Both the position numbers and the translations under genes were made by a program. Below, one piece after another: positions 37,464 through 50,300 of a stretch of DNA of 64,000 bases; within the stretch, counting starts at the first letter, position 1, and every line of letters begins with the position of its first letter. The notes beneath the pieces are model-generated. The model ran no database searches and had not been told where the DNA came from. It saw nothing but the letters and a program-made list of their open reading frames with translations. Source of the stretch: Liolophura sinensis (lineage: Eukaryota > Mollusca > Polyplacophora > Chitonida > Chitonidae); the NCBI RefSeq assembly GCF_032854445.1, contig NC_088300.1, positions 63,834,984 to 63,898,983 of the forward strand, in the 5' to 3' direction.

Positions 37464-40400
37464 AGCCCTAGCCAGCCTGCGAATAATCGGATTCAGACAT
37501 TACATAAATCCGTAACAAACTACTTCTCAGGTATTGAATTTGTCGATAGGGATCAGCGAGTGTATATACATAGATTTAACGAAGATTTATGGTCGAAGCC
37601 AAGATCTTGATATACCCAATAGTACCGAGATTGTGTAAATTGGTCAATTAATGCCAATTTGTTATGGAAGATGCGCACAATTATTTTCATTGAAAACAGT
37701 GTATAGCTTATACATATTTTGTTGAGAATTTTTCAAATAGAAATAGCCGCAATCGTACCAGCTATAGTTCTTTTAAATATATATATAGGGTGCCAAACCA
37801 AAGACGCTTTTGTGGAGTTTTCACCTGTAAAAATCTATTTTTCTCAAACGAATTTAAACCGGTGTCATCTTCAGCCAAGTCACGGAATGAGACTGAGAAT
37901 GATTAATCTTGAACTTAGCGGCGGAATTCCGCTCAGTCCTGACACCATGCCACAAGAGGAGGTTGCTCTGTAGTGTCACCATCGTGTTTTGACTATATGT
38001 GCTTCTATTTTGAGAGAGTATATATTTTCCCGCCAATTTTCATATGTCCATATACTTGTGACCAAACAGTTGACCTCCAGAGTAACAATTTCTCTCATTA
38101 GGGTTGGGAACATCATATATGATTATCAGAGGCCAAAAACAGGAAATAAGATATAGAAAGGATGTTAATTCATTTGTCTGTCACATTTGCAATACGAAAG
38201 AATTCGCACACGACAATGATTTTCTTGTAAGAGTATAAATCCCTGTATGAATAATGGAAGGATATGCTGATCAGTTTGCTACAATACTATATAACATGTA
38301 GCATACAGTCGTCATATAGCGTTAATCGATCAACGTTCAGGGTTTTCATACACGCGCATGTATGTATTCGTGAATACGAAACCAGAGATCAATTCTTGAC
38401 TTGAGCCAAAATTTAAGAGTTAATTTAGAGGCTCTAAAAATTCAAGATTTTGACACTCTTAAGTGCTGTTTTCTGACAATTGAGTCCAATTTCATTTTTC
38501 AGTACGAAAAGCAGACCACTTTGATTAGGTTTTTGATTTTAACTGAAGTCACAAATGGTTTTGTGGAATCTGTCACAGAACGTCTGGAAGGTATTTTAAT
38601 TGTGTATTCTGTATGTTTTAAAACAGGTTGTGTGACACCAGTCAAGGTCGGTGATACCGCCAAAAAGTGTATTGTTCCCCGACGGAGGATGCCAACTCGG
38701 GGCTTTGAGGCCGCCTTGCGGAATGGTCATTTCCCTTCCCTTTCTCCTGTCACCGTTACACAGCCCGCACCGAGAAAAGTTGATGAGTCACTTCTGGGTG
38801 AGTTTTTAGCAAGCTCATTTCAAACAGCATTCATGGATTCATTGATTCATTGATTTATTGTAACTGTTACCGCGTTCTGCCAAATCTGTGCACAGCCCGC
38901 AGTCGGAAAATTCGATGAGCCACTTCTGGGTGGGTTTTGGGTGAGCTCAGTTCGAACAACATTCATGGATTTATTCTTTTATTGTAACTATTAGCTCTTG
39001 TTTTAAATCATTCAGTTTGGACATTAGATGCATATAACGCACCCTGCAGATCAGTGGATTTATAGTGTAAGGTGATCCTTTTCTCCACTCAGACATACAC
39101 TCAGAAGAGCATAGCCTATATATCCACTTCATTGCAGAATAATAATAATAAAGCAAATAAAAGTGTGTAAAAAAAAAACGACAAGTTTGGGCATGATTTA
39201 ACCATTGGTGTTGGCGTTTTCAGCGGCTTTAGTTCGAGTGAGACGTCGATTACGGTTTGGGCGGAAACCTCCGAAAGAAAGGAGCATTGTGACTCAGACA
39301 GATGTGTTACAGGTAATGTCTGTCGAGATTGAACAGATCACTTAGGTTAGCAGTTATTGTCTGATACTTACTTAGGTCAAAATTTAAAATACGGTTTTAG
39401 AGCTTATTAATTGAAGTAAATTTCAGTTTCCTATGCCAAAAACTAAGCATTTATTGCGACGAGACTTACAATGTAAGGAAAAGTTTTATAGAATCCTCCC
39501 CATGTAGAAGCCAGGTTGTAGGAATGCGAGATCGACCCATTGTATTGGTAGGCCTATTATAGCTAATATGTGTGGTAGCTCAGAGAATTTTCGCACATTT
39601 ACGTAGCCTAACCAAATAGAAGATTACCGTTCACGTATAGTAGTGACGCATTTAAAACTATTTTTCTTCATGGCCACAATACTCCCGAAGGTACAAAGCC
39701 TGTAACTAGTTTAAGATCGGTTTGATGCAAAGAGAAGGCTACTTTCTTAGTTTACAGTCTTCTCTTTAGTGAATATTCGTAGTGGATATACGGAACAGGA
39801 AATTTAGAGGAATATTGCTGTTGTTCAACCATGAGCATAGTCTGGAGTCAACCATTGAGACATAGGGTGTTCCTACTTACGTGTATGACAGGCGATATCT
39901 GTTGCTATGGCACGCAGAAGAGTGTACTGAGAAAACACAAATAGTGATGACGTGTCTGTGACGTGGCGAACCTTCCCCACGTGACGCCACATGAATTACG
40001 TTGTAACCAAATAACGCTATAAACTCGGTAGTTTCACTAAGAATTTTAACGTACAGTAGAATGTTAATCCGAAAAATGATATTCTGTACTCATTATTTCA
40101 AAGTTTTATTATACCATCGAAAACAATGTGGTCTGATGGTTGGATTTTTATACGTTGTTGTCATCACAGACGTCAAATCGGCGTTAGGCGTATTTTAGCT
40201 GGTAGAAATTTGATATACATTTTTTTTTTTGATATACATATATTTTCCTCTCACAACATATGGTGGCGTTACGGTGAAGTCTTTTGTTGCGCGACATGTT
40301 ACTACTACAGTTTTATGGGCTTGTCAAGCATTATGACGTCACACTGTGAAAACTGCAGTAGAGCTTTCAGCGTCACTAAAATTACTTAATATGTCTCAAT

Positions 40401-41391
40401 CCAGCATTCTGCTGGTATGATCCAGTTAAAACATGCAGGGGCGGGTTTTATTAAGCGTACTTAGTATTAAGTATCCCTTAGCTAAGTGCACTTTATACCT
40501 CTACAACATACGTTGGCATGATAGTTAAGGGCTTAATTAAGTGCGCTTCATGAAACCGGCACCCTGGACCTAATAAATCTGAAATATGTTTCTTCTCTGT
40601 TTAGCTTTCAGAATTAATCTGGAAACTGAACTGGAACATGGCCAACCGATCTCAGAGCTAAGGACCTGGTTAAAAATACGCCCGCTTACTAGAGAACAAC
40701 ACGCATGCTCTTGATTTCGCCCATTTAACGCTGAATGCTACAGCCTGTCCATCATTTGTGACCGTTGTGCCTGGCCTACTGGTCAGATCGAGGCTTCAAT
40801 TGGCAGTCCTGTGCTAGTTGCTGGTTTGGTTTGGCTATCCCACACGTTTTAGGGCATGAGTTAGGGCATGTAAATCTTTACATGTACATTTCTATTGATT
40901 TGTGCGTCATAAATTCATAGGGGCATTGTTTTGGCACTCTGTATATGTATATAGGTCTATGTAAGCTCTCAGTAGCCTTGGGGTCATACACAATGTGCAG
41001 TGGGGGCCTCCGCCATCGTCTAAGTGAAATGTTTTTTAGTACAGCGTAAAACATCAATCAAATCAATAAGCAAGTTAAATAAATAACTTCTACATTTGTG
41101 TGTCCCCTCCAGGATATTCGAGAAAAGAAGCCATCTGAATATAATGTGTCTGAAGACGAGCGGAGAGTGTCAACAGCTACACCTCCATGCGACAAAGACG
41201 ACGATGGTGTGAACCCTAGGAGTACGTCCAGACCGACAGGACTGTGCGCAGCCCTCAATAAACTGGGGGACCACAGCGGCAAGTGTTCATCAGACTGTTC
41301 ACAGACTAGGCGATCCAGGAAGAAGCTGGACATGTCGGATTCTGGGTCCATTATCAAACTAGAGAGTCCCTTGCCACAGAGAGAAACGTAG
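37464..41391 (+). CDS. Unrecognised basic/disordered protein
   Basis: Four exons join in phase: 37464-37530, 38627-38797, 39224-39312 and 41113-41391 (202 codons with the stop). Acceptors are CCCCCAG, AAACAG, TTTTCAG and CCTCCAG; donors GTATTG, GTGAGT and GTAATG. The start lies upstream, possibly at 36731. The protein is basic and low in hydrophobic residues: CIVPRRRMPTRGFEAALRNG, a VRVRRRLRFGRKPPKERS block and a Ser/Asp-rich tail ending ESPLPQRET. RRLRFGRKPPKER could be a nuclear localisation signal. I know no family for it. It is interlocked with the divergent THEG-repeat gene, so joint testis or ciliated-cell expression is a reasonable guess. An alternative last exon may exist at 40605-40661. 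Confidence 0.65.
38760..38985 (+). repeat. Duplicated exon-end plus donor site
   Basis: The last ~38 bp of the exon ending at 38797 and about 60 bp of the following intron (38760-38860) recur at 38892-38985 at roughly 80% identity (CAGCCCGCA, ATGAGCCACTTCTGG, GGGTGAGCTCA, ATTCATGGATT). The copy keeps a GT donor (CTGG/GTGGGT) but would hit a stop if spliced in, so it is a pseudo-exon. Confidence 0.7.
40605..40661 (+). CDS. Possible alternative terminal exon
   Basis: After a CTCTGTTTAG acceptor the phase-0 frame reads LSELIWKLNWNMANRSQS and stops at 40659-40661. Joined to the exon ending at 39312 it would give a shorter protein with an amphipathic tail in place of the Ser/Asp-rich tail. Confidence 0.3.
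   Translation, partial: LSELIWKLNWNMANRSQS
41000..41071 (+). repeat. SINE family A, 3' tail
   Basis: Matches CATCGTCTAAGTGAAAT, then GTACAGCGTAAAACATCAA and CAAATCAATAA of the family A tail. It ends 41 bp before the last exon of the plus-strand gene. Confidence 0.7.
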
Positions 41392-43042
41392 AGCTGAACA
41401 ACCTGTTGAAAACAGGATGTGCGAGATCTGAGACCGAATTCACAAATTAACTATGACTGAAAGACCTAAGTCAGAATTTGAAGCCTCGTCACAATGCTTA
41501 GTTTTAGGTACTGTAATTTGGAATTTTTACATATTTGTGTTAATATCAGGCTAATAAGGATTTCAAATTTCAACTTAAGTCATAAATAGTTTTGTGAAAT
41601 CGGTCCTCTGCTGTGCTTGAAGATGAACTGATGAACTGATGAGCAGTGCAGATAAAGCTATTATATAGTTCAACAACTGTTTTTGACGGTGCTCGCAGTT
41701 TTGTTATTTGGACGTTGATGTTTTTGTTGATGTTTATAAAGTTTTGATTTTCAGACGTTATGTTCTTTGTGGATTCGCCACAATCATGTGCTGTTTGATG
41801 TCATTGATTACAGTTGCGATATAATAATCGTATTTTGACTAATCACGCATAGACCATTCTTATTGTAAAAAATCGTTACTGTTCTAACGGCTTAATCATC
41901 TACAGTTAATTACTGCTCTTTTGTAACAAAACCATCGCTGAATCATTGAGAAACATTGCCATCTTTTTTAACCAGTGAGGACAAATCATGAGACTTACAA
42001 GTGGATTGAATTCTGAATGACTTAATCATGTACACATCGCAAAATAGCAATAAAACTCATCAATGAAAGGTTTTGCCAGTTATGTGATTTTCGTTTCTGT
42101 ATGACAGGTTCAAAAATTTTACCGAAAGGATCGAATCGATGATCTTATTGGATCATCAGAGGCTTATGGTAAAGACACGTGGTGAGGTACCACCCTTGAT
42201 TAGCTGAACGCTTATGGCAGTTGCGCGGTTTTAAATTTTGAAGGGCGTGGCTGTTGATTAGCCGAAGAGGTCAAAGAAGCCTTGAGATACTTGGAGAGTT
42301 GAGGTGCACGTGACTGCTGATTACCTGAGACTTGTTGCCAGCAATTAAAGTTATGAGCTACCTATCCTTTGGGAAGTGCTGTCTCCGATTAACTACAAGG
42401 CTTATTTTCAGATATATTTGTGAGGTACTTGGGGAGACGTTGTCTCTTGATTGGCTAGGGTTTTACATCCGATATATACAATTGTGAGGGACGGGTGCTT
42501 TGGGACATGTTGCCTCTTGATTAGCAAAACTTGATGTCGCATTGGCTAATGCTATTTTTAAAAGACAACTGCGCTGTACATTAAGGGATTTTGTGTCGTG
42601 GTAAGTCAGGGCTTTTAGTTACAGGCACAGTTGCGACGTTTTTTTTTAACGGAAGCTTTACGTCAGATAGTTGATGTCTCTGAGAGTCATTGACGGTTCA
42701 GCGATGCTTCTTCAAGAAAACATCATATTAATCGACACATGGAATAACTATCCTCTTATATTTGTGTAAGTTAGAATAGAATTCAAGATCATACCGGTTT
42801 CCAGAGAAAGCTTTAGGGCCGACACTCCATGCGTTGTCTCCAAGATGTTAAAATGTTCGCCTTAGACCGGTAATACATCAGCGCAGGACCTCGTCCAACG
42901 CAAAATTCTCGTAAATGTTTCTCGAAAATTAAGTCGCCCTGTGGCATATTAATGTGGACAACGTCACTTCCGTTAAAAAAGTTCCATCGGTTTGTCGCCA
43001 GAGTAAAAGAGTCGGCAGTTCTCGCAGAGTGTATTTATTAAT

Positions 43043-43101
43043 TCGCCACGATATGGCTGAAATATTGCCGAGGTGGCGTTAAGCCATAATCATTTATTAC
43101 T
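43043..43101 (+). repeat. Short interspersed repeat, type B
   Basis: CGCCACGATATGGCTGAAAT, then ATTGCCGAGGTGGCGTTAAG and CCATAATCATTTATTA. It is the best-preserved copy of the type B core in the window. Confidence 0.75.
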
Positions 43102-46100
43102 CCACAGTTCTGATGAAGACCACTGGAAACAACTGAAAAGGGACATAAAACCTAGCTGTGAAAGAACATGTATAACCGCTTTTAGCTCAGATTCGAAGGT
43201 GTAAACACCGACACATTATTTCAGTTATTCAGAAATAAACCATTAAAAAGTACAAAGCACAAAACTGAATAGAGCGAATGTACCCTGCTATAGTGTTTTA
43301 ATGTTCTCAAAACATTAAAAAGGACTGGTTCAACCAACATTTCAATTTGGCCGGGTGTCTTATGAACTTATTTCTGAAGTAACCAAATACGTCTGAATTC
43401 TGTTAAAATATGACACTTAATGACATACTTAATAATAAGAACTCAAATATTTCATCACAAAAGTTAACATTACGCGGGTGTAATTTGCATTTACATGTAC
43501 TTTGACGGAATTCAGTTTGTTCTAAAGTATACTTTAACCATATATACAATTCCCGTTTCATATTTGGTATGCAGGTTTATATTGAGATGAATTACAGACT
43601 TCTATAAACTGGGGGTGTTTCTATGAAATTTCTGGTTTCCATGGCAACCTGCTGGACACAGCAAGTATGAACGATATGTGATCGCAATAGAAGTCAAAGC
43701 GCTTCAGATAATTATTTCATTTTTGGTACGTTTTCTCATATATAGGTGAACTAGCTTGTTGATTTAAAGAAATAACTGGCCCCGCAGTGAACGAGATTTG
43801 CAGGAATTACATGGTCTAAGAGAGATAACAGTGCAAAGTACAACGCATAAAATATGAAATTGAGTTATTTTGCTTTTGCATGTATATAAGTGGTCTTAAA
43901 TGGGCCATGTTGTGCAATAAATATTTTAATCCACCCACTTCAAACTTCTACAGTAGTTTAAAACTCTTGTAAAACGTGAATGAATACCTTTGCCTATCTG
44001 TGATTTGCAACATCAATTGGTGTCATAGGCCTATATAGACCTAGCAGTATGTTGGATACAGAGATATTGACTGTTACGGTTGTAGTCGCAACAAATTGAA
44101 ACGGATAAAATTTCATTTTATGTTCCTAAAGATGAGAACCGCCTGGATATAAGTTTCAAGGACTTGATCACAATTCTAAACATTTCGGGTAATGATTTCA
44201 TTTTATGTTTATAAAGAGGTGAATCAGAAACTTGGAAAGGTTTGAATGGTACGAATACAGTATAGTAGTCATTCCGTTTCACACAGGGTTACTGGGCCGA
44301 ATTACATGTAGCCTGTCATATTTCTGGTTTCCACGGCAACGGAATGAAAATAGCCAGTTTAAACGACGTGAACACGTATAGAAAATTAAATCACACGGTT
44401 TCACATAGGGATTCCACCTTTGGCATAATGTATACACATGTACGAACAAATATACAGATTCAACAGTGTAGGCTTAGTCCCTGTTTTTCACTATTTTATT
44501 TATCTTGCAGCCGATCACATTTAGCAATTAAATTTCCAAGTTTTGCATTGTATGCACATTTACAATACGGCTCAATCCACCGACTGGCATGACGGGATTG
44601 TGTAGACCACACTTACTTCTAATTAAATGATGTAGGCCTACTGGTAAAATTAAAAACACCATTTACTGTCGATGGCGACTCTTTTGTGACATGGACGTAT
44701 AAATCTAAAATATGTAATCTACGTACTCCGCGAATTTTCAAGAAACTTACCCTCTATGTTCTCACGGGTAATCATGATAAAGCCATACGAGTATAGCTTA
44801 CTATAAATCATTCCATGAAACGAATGCCAAATGGCAATACCTTTGGGATGTTAGACGGTTGAAGATGTCCTGAAATGGCTTTTCGAGTTTTTCATGCTTC
44901 ACACAGATCCATTATAGTTTTATGAGCTTAATAGTTTACAACGCACATGTGTATTGTTAGTTGCCATTACACTGCTTCCACTTCACTTTTGATGTATTAT
45001 ATTTATTTATTATTATTATTTTTTTATGTTAATGAAATGTGGTACGGTTAGGGTCGTACCGGTCGTACTGCTTCCGACGCCACTATACACGTAGCACTGG
45101 TTAACATAATATTAATATCTTTTTAAGAGTTGTAGGCTATACATGTACAGTACATGTAATGACAGATACATGAGAAACATCAAAAACACATGGACAGCCT
45201 AAAGGGTACTGTTACACTTCACATGCATAGGTGTTCCCTTTCGTGAACATCGTTACTCAGCTAGATCCATGTAGAGATATTGCATGAAAGAATAGCAATT
45301 GGCTTGTGAGAAGACAATTACCCCACCAGTACGACTAGATAAATACAATTTCTCATTTAGTTTGCAGCTCAAAATAGTAAACCGGATATACCTCATGACC
45401 CGTATTTGTTAAACGATTCATGATTTAAGTAAAAAAGCCAAACTCAGAACAAGAAAGCAACTACTATTTGTCATCGGTGCAACATTCTGCACGAAAGAAT
45501 CAGTGTACAAACTTTTAACTTCCAAGAGCAAACCATTTGAATTGTGAAGGTGTTGAATTCTTGATGTATGCCTTTTAAGACGTTTGATAAATTTGGGCCC
45601 TTTCTATTATACTGCAATTCTTCATTTTTTTCGCATCTTTGCAAGAGGTTTATTCAAGCAAATTCTGAGGGCATTATTCTGTGTAGGCTAATAAACATAC
45701 TTTTATCAGATTATACTTTTTAGAATGCCCTGAAATTGGCCAATCCAACCAATGTAGGAAACATCTCCAAAGTGGTAGTTGCCACGTGTTGCCATGGTGG
45801 TTGTGCTGAACTGGTTCCATTTATTAACAGCTTTAAGCCATAAACGTTAAAAGAGGTAATTTATAATAAAATTATTTATTTGATAGCACCAAGTAATCGA
45901 TAATCAACAATAAGGAAAATAACATTTTGTCAACAAACACAGACATATCCACTTACGTTATTGGGTTTCCATACATGGAAATAAATTGTGCCATATGCAT
46001 ATACAAATAACTGACACTGTATTACCAGTTGACATGATGGGCATGTTGATAAACACATCAAAAATTTTGAAAAACACAATGTGTTTTAAGTTGTATTCAA

Positions 46101-46477
46101 ATTACATTAAAAATGTGTGAAAAATAAGACTGGTCTAAAGCATAAATTTTTCAATGTTGCATATGGCTGTAGACGTCACAACTCACATAAACACCCAGGC
46201 TCTCCTACATCCTCGTCTGACTCATGATACGTGGAGCAATGTTTTAGCTAAATGCAATACCGGCTAAAGTACCGATTGTTTGAAATCATAAAAAGTTCAA
46301 ACATTGATGTGTAAAAAAATAACTTTTAATGATCACATTTTGTTTTAACGTGCCATACCCTCACAACAGCCTGATCAAAATCTCCACCTGTTTCCACATC
46401 TGACTCACACTGAATCAAAATACATGTATACACATATTTATCTCTCTACTGACAACTTGGGGGGATCACAGAGACTA

Positions 46478-46844
46478 CAGCGTTCATGTACTGCAATACT
46501 TGATAAATTCTATGACTTTCTGAGACCTTTTCAGAATTTCATGGCTTTTCCAGGGTTTTCATTATTATGCTATGCTTTCCACCTTCTTATTTGACCATTT
46601 AGCTATTTGCAAATCTTCTGCACTGCTATCATGCATTAACAACAAATTAAAACCTTGCTTCTTTTAAATGTAAAGAACCTGAAATCTAAACCAAGCAGTC
46701 TATATCCAGTTTGGAAAGTTTTTTGTCATTTTAATAAATTTTCAGAATAGACATCCAAAAAATTCAATGACCTTTACACAAATTTCAAGGTCTGGAAATT
46801 TTAATTTCAAATTCAATGACTTTCCAGGAATACATGAACTCTGG
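46478..46844. mobile_element. Probable MITE with imperfect inverted ends
   Basis: The left end (CAGCGTTCATGTACTGCAAT) and the reverse of the right end (CCAGAGTTCATGTATTCCTG) match over about 14 of 18 bases. The inside is AT-rich, non-coding and partly self-complementary (TCTATGACTTTC versus GGAAAGTCATTGA). This is the layout of a non-autonomous DNA transposon. Confidence 0.5.
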
Positions 46845-46849
46845 GTGAG

Positions 46850-46935
46850 GATAAAATACAGAGAATATATTTTAATACATACATGCATCAATGATAAAAT
46901 ACAGAGAATATATTTTAATACATACATGCATCAAT
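46850..46935 (+). repeat. 43-bp perfect tandem duplication
   Basis: Two identical head-to-tail copies of a unit beginning GATAAAATACAGAGAATATA (46850-46892 and 46893-46935), immediately beside the MITE. Confidence 0.95.
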
Positions 46936-47140
46936 GATAACTCACTTTAAGGCATCCAATAGCATCCGTCTGGAATCAGTTCAAGTCCAGATCAGTAAAT
47001 GGTTTAGTGTTGAGAGTACCCGATAATACGTTTGAACTTTCATGGCTATTAAATTTGTGACAGATCTAGTACTAGATCTAGTACCAAAATGAGCTCCGTC
47101 TTTGTTACTTTGTTTTTCAAAGGTCATAAAACTCTAAATT

Positions 47141-47178
47141 AAATGTACGGCGTAAAATACCAATCAGATAAATAAATC
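47141..47178 (+). repeat. SINE family A, tail fragment
   Basis: TACGGCGTAAAATACCAATC followed by AGATAAATAAATC; the rest of the element is absent. It lies in the 3' flank of the heparanase gene. Confidence 0.6.
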
Positions 47179-47312
47179 TAAACTAAATATCGGGTCCAAG
47201 TCAAATGTCAGGACCTCTAGATCTGATTTATTTAAGAGTTCCTAATTTATGCTCGGAAATGCCATTAAACAGTATGAAGAACAAAAACTGTACAATTCAT
47301 GATGATGACATG

Positions 47313-50300
47313 TCACATGCAAACAGTTACATTTGCATCAGGTATAACCACAAAACCAAACGTCAAGGCTTCCATGTGTACAGGATTTCCAGCAGGCCAC
47401 GTCTGAGGCTCTAACCTGGGTAGTTCACTGTCACTGAGCATCTCCAGTACCTGTCCATTCAGTCTCACGTTTCTAAAATACAAGATAATTATCATAGAAA
47501 CAGATTTATAACAGTTCACATGGGCAACGGGACTGGAGCGGTAATTCTCCATGACTCACTCAATGATCTTTAGTATATCTCCAGTACCAATCTAACACTT
47601 CTGAAATACAGAACACACCACACTACATTACAACGTCATCCTGTACAATACACTGTCCTGTCCACTTTATAAATTTATTCCAAGATACAGCGTGTTAAAG
47701 TGACATAAAACAAAATTTGAGGTTTTTCTGATAAAACTGTGTCTACACTAAAGTAACAAAACTTTCATTTCCTTGAATTTTTCACAAACCAATCATGTTG
47801 CTGCAGAGAGGTAAAAAAGTATGTGGAATTCAATTCAATTCAATTCTATACAATTATTACAGTAAATTAAAAGCAACTTTCCACCAATCAATCACCTTCT
47901 CCATTACAAGCTGTATGACTGGGTGACTAGATGGTAAAAAATTCCACGTTAATTACTGTATTTTCTACTTAATTTTATGAACTTTTACTTTTACTGAATT
48001 GCAATTATGAATTCTAAGGTGACGTTTTCCACTTTTATCTTCGCCTTAAGAATAAATTCTTTTGATGTCGAGTTTATCAATAAAGATCTATCAACTTCTT
48101 TTTTCCTTTCTTTCACTCTGAATTTGTATGACATATATTAAACCTGATTCATTTTGATCTATTTTATTTAATTGATTGTATTGCCAGAATGAAGAGTTTT
48201 TCACTCACGCGATGGCTGTCAGTTTCACGGGTAGAGAAGTGAAGTGAAGTCTGGAAAGTTACTGAAAAACTTTGCCATATGTCATGTACAGATATGCACA
48301 TCGTATTGGATATAGTACAGATATGCACATCGTATTGGATGTCGTACAGATATGCACATCGTATTAGATATCGTACAGATATGCACATCGTATTGGATAT
48401 CGTACAGATATGCACATCGTATTGGATATCGTACAGATATGCACATCATATTGGATATAGTACAGATATGCACATCATATTGGATATCGTACAGATATGC
48501 ACATCGTATTGGATATCGTACAGATATGCACATCGTATTGGATATCATACAGATATGCACATCCTACTAGATATTGTACAGATATGCACATCGTATTGGA
48601 TATCGTACAGATATGCACATCGTATTGGATATCGTACAGATATGCACATCGTATTGGATATCGTACAGATATGCACATCATATTGGATATCGTACAGATA
48701 TGCACATCCTACTGGATATCGTACAGATATGCACATCGTATTGGATATCGTACAGATATGCACATCGTATTGGATATCGTACAGATATGCACATCGTATT
48801 GGATATCGTACAGATATGCACATCGTATTGGATATCGTACAGATATGCACATCGTATTGGATATCGTACAGATATGCACATCGTATTGGATATCGTACAG
48901 ATATGCACATCGTATTGGATATCGTACAGATATGCACATCGTATTGGATATCGTACAGATATGCACATCGTATTGGATATCGTACAGATATGCACATCCT
49001 ATTGGATATCGTACAGATATGCACATCCTACTAGATATCGTACAGATATGCACATCCTATTGGATATCGTACAGATATGCACATCGTATTGGATATCGTA
49101 CAGATATGCACATCCTATTGGATATCGTACAGATATGCACATCCTACTAGATATCGTACAGATATGCACATCGTATTGGATATCGTACAGATATGCACAT
49201 CGTATTAGATATCGTACAGATATGCACATCGTATTGGATATCGTACAGATATGCACATCATATTGGATATTGTACAGATATGCACATCCTACTAGATATC
49301 GTAGAGATATGCACATCGTATTGGATATCGTACAGATATGCACATCATATTGGATATCGTACAGATATGCACATCATATTGGACATCGTACAGATATGCA
49401 CATCGTATTGGTAAAAGTTCAGTGACATTCAGTGCCTTCATACAATCTGCAAATGGCGTCACAACTGTCATCTACCTCTTTTAGAAATTACCTCGAAAAT
49501 ATACCAGCTGCCCCGTCTGGTGTCAGCAGATACAAATGAAGGTCGTACTTCTGGAACTGGGGGAGCTTGACCTCCACATCTGTCTTGTACAAATTCAGAA
49601 TGTACAGAGTTACTGCCCCTGGTTGGTACTGGGATCTGAAAAATAGAAAAAAAATGACTAAAGTGGAATCAGGAAACAAAATACACTCTCTGAAACTTTC
49701 TCTTAACAAAAAAGAAACAAAGTCACTTCTGTGAAGTGCAGAAAATGTCTTCATCTGAGCTTTGTTTTATAGCCTAGACACATGATGTGAAAGGACGTTT
49801 CATAAAGTCACATAATAATTGTTTGGCATCCGTCATTTCACAAACATGTGTACCACTAATGAAGGTCCAAAACTGGGACCTGTGATATCAATGAAGGTTT
49901 ATATGAACCCACTCACAAAGATATCGTCTACACCTCATACAGTGATCCTTCTGACACACCTTACCTGCTCTGGCTACAGGCACAATGAGCATACACCCTG
50001 ACCCACCGTGACGAGTTGCTAGTGGCAACCTGAAGAACTCGTTGACCCACAAGCCTCTTGTAAAGTAACATCAGCCAGTAATCCTGTGAACAAAGTCTGG
50101 AAAATAACAAATGTATTTTGCCCTTACCCCTAACTTATTAAGAGAGTTGACTATTAGTATTAGGAACAAAATAAATCTGAAGTCATCAAGACAGAAATCA
50201 TGACCATGCTGAGCAGAACCTTTTGATATTCCCTAATGTTTCAACTGATGTTCACTCCAGATCTTATAGCAGCATCCGTGCTACAAACTGGAGATATTCC

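Larger units (their letters stand above)
41392..47312. other. Intergenic between convergent genes, repeats only
   Basis: No supported gene. It contains degenerate ~65-bp repeats (about 42185-42545, each with a TTGATTAGCTGA-like core), a type B repeat (43043-43101), two X-box-like sites (43635-43648, 44327-44340), a probable MITE (46478-46844), a 43-bp duplication (46850-46935) and a SINE A tail (47141-47178). Confidence 0.45.

Noticed and set aside
48164-49425. Many long ORFs (up to 283 codons) on both strands
   Set aside because: They are all produced by the stop-free 29-bp repeat and read the same few residues in rotation; the region is intron 9 of heparanase.
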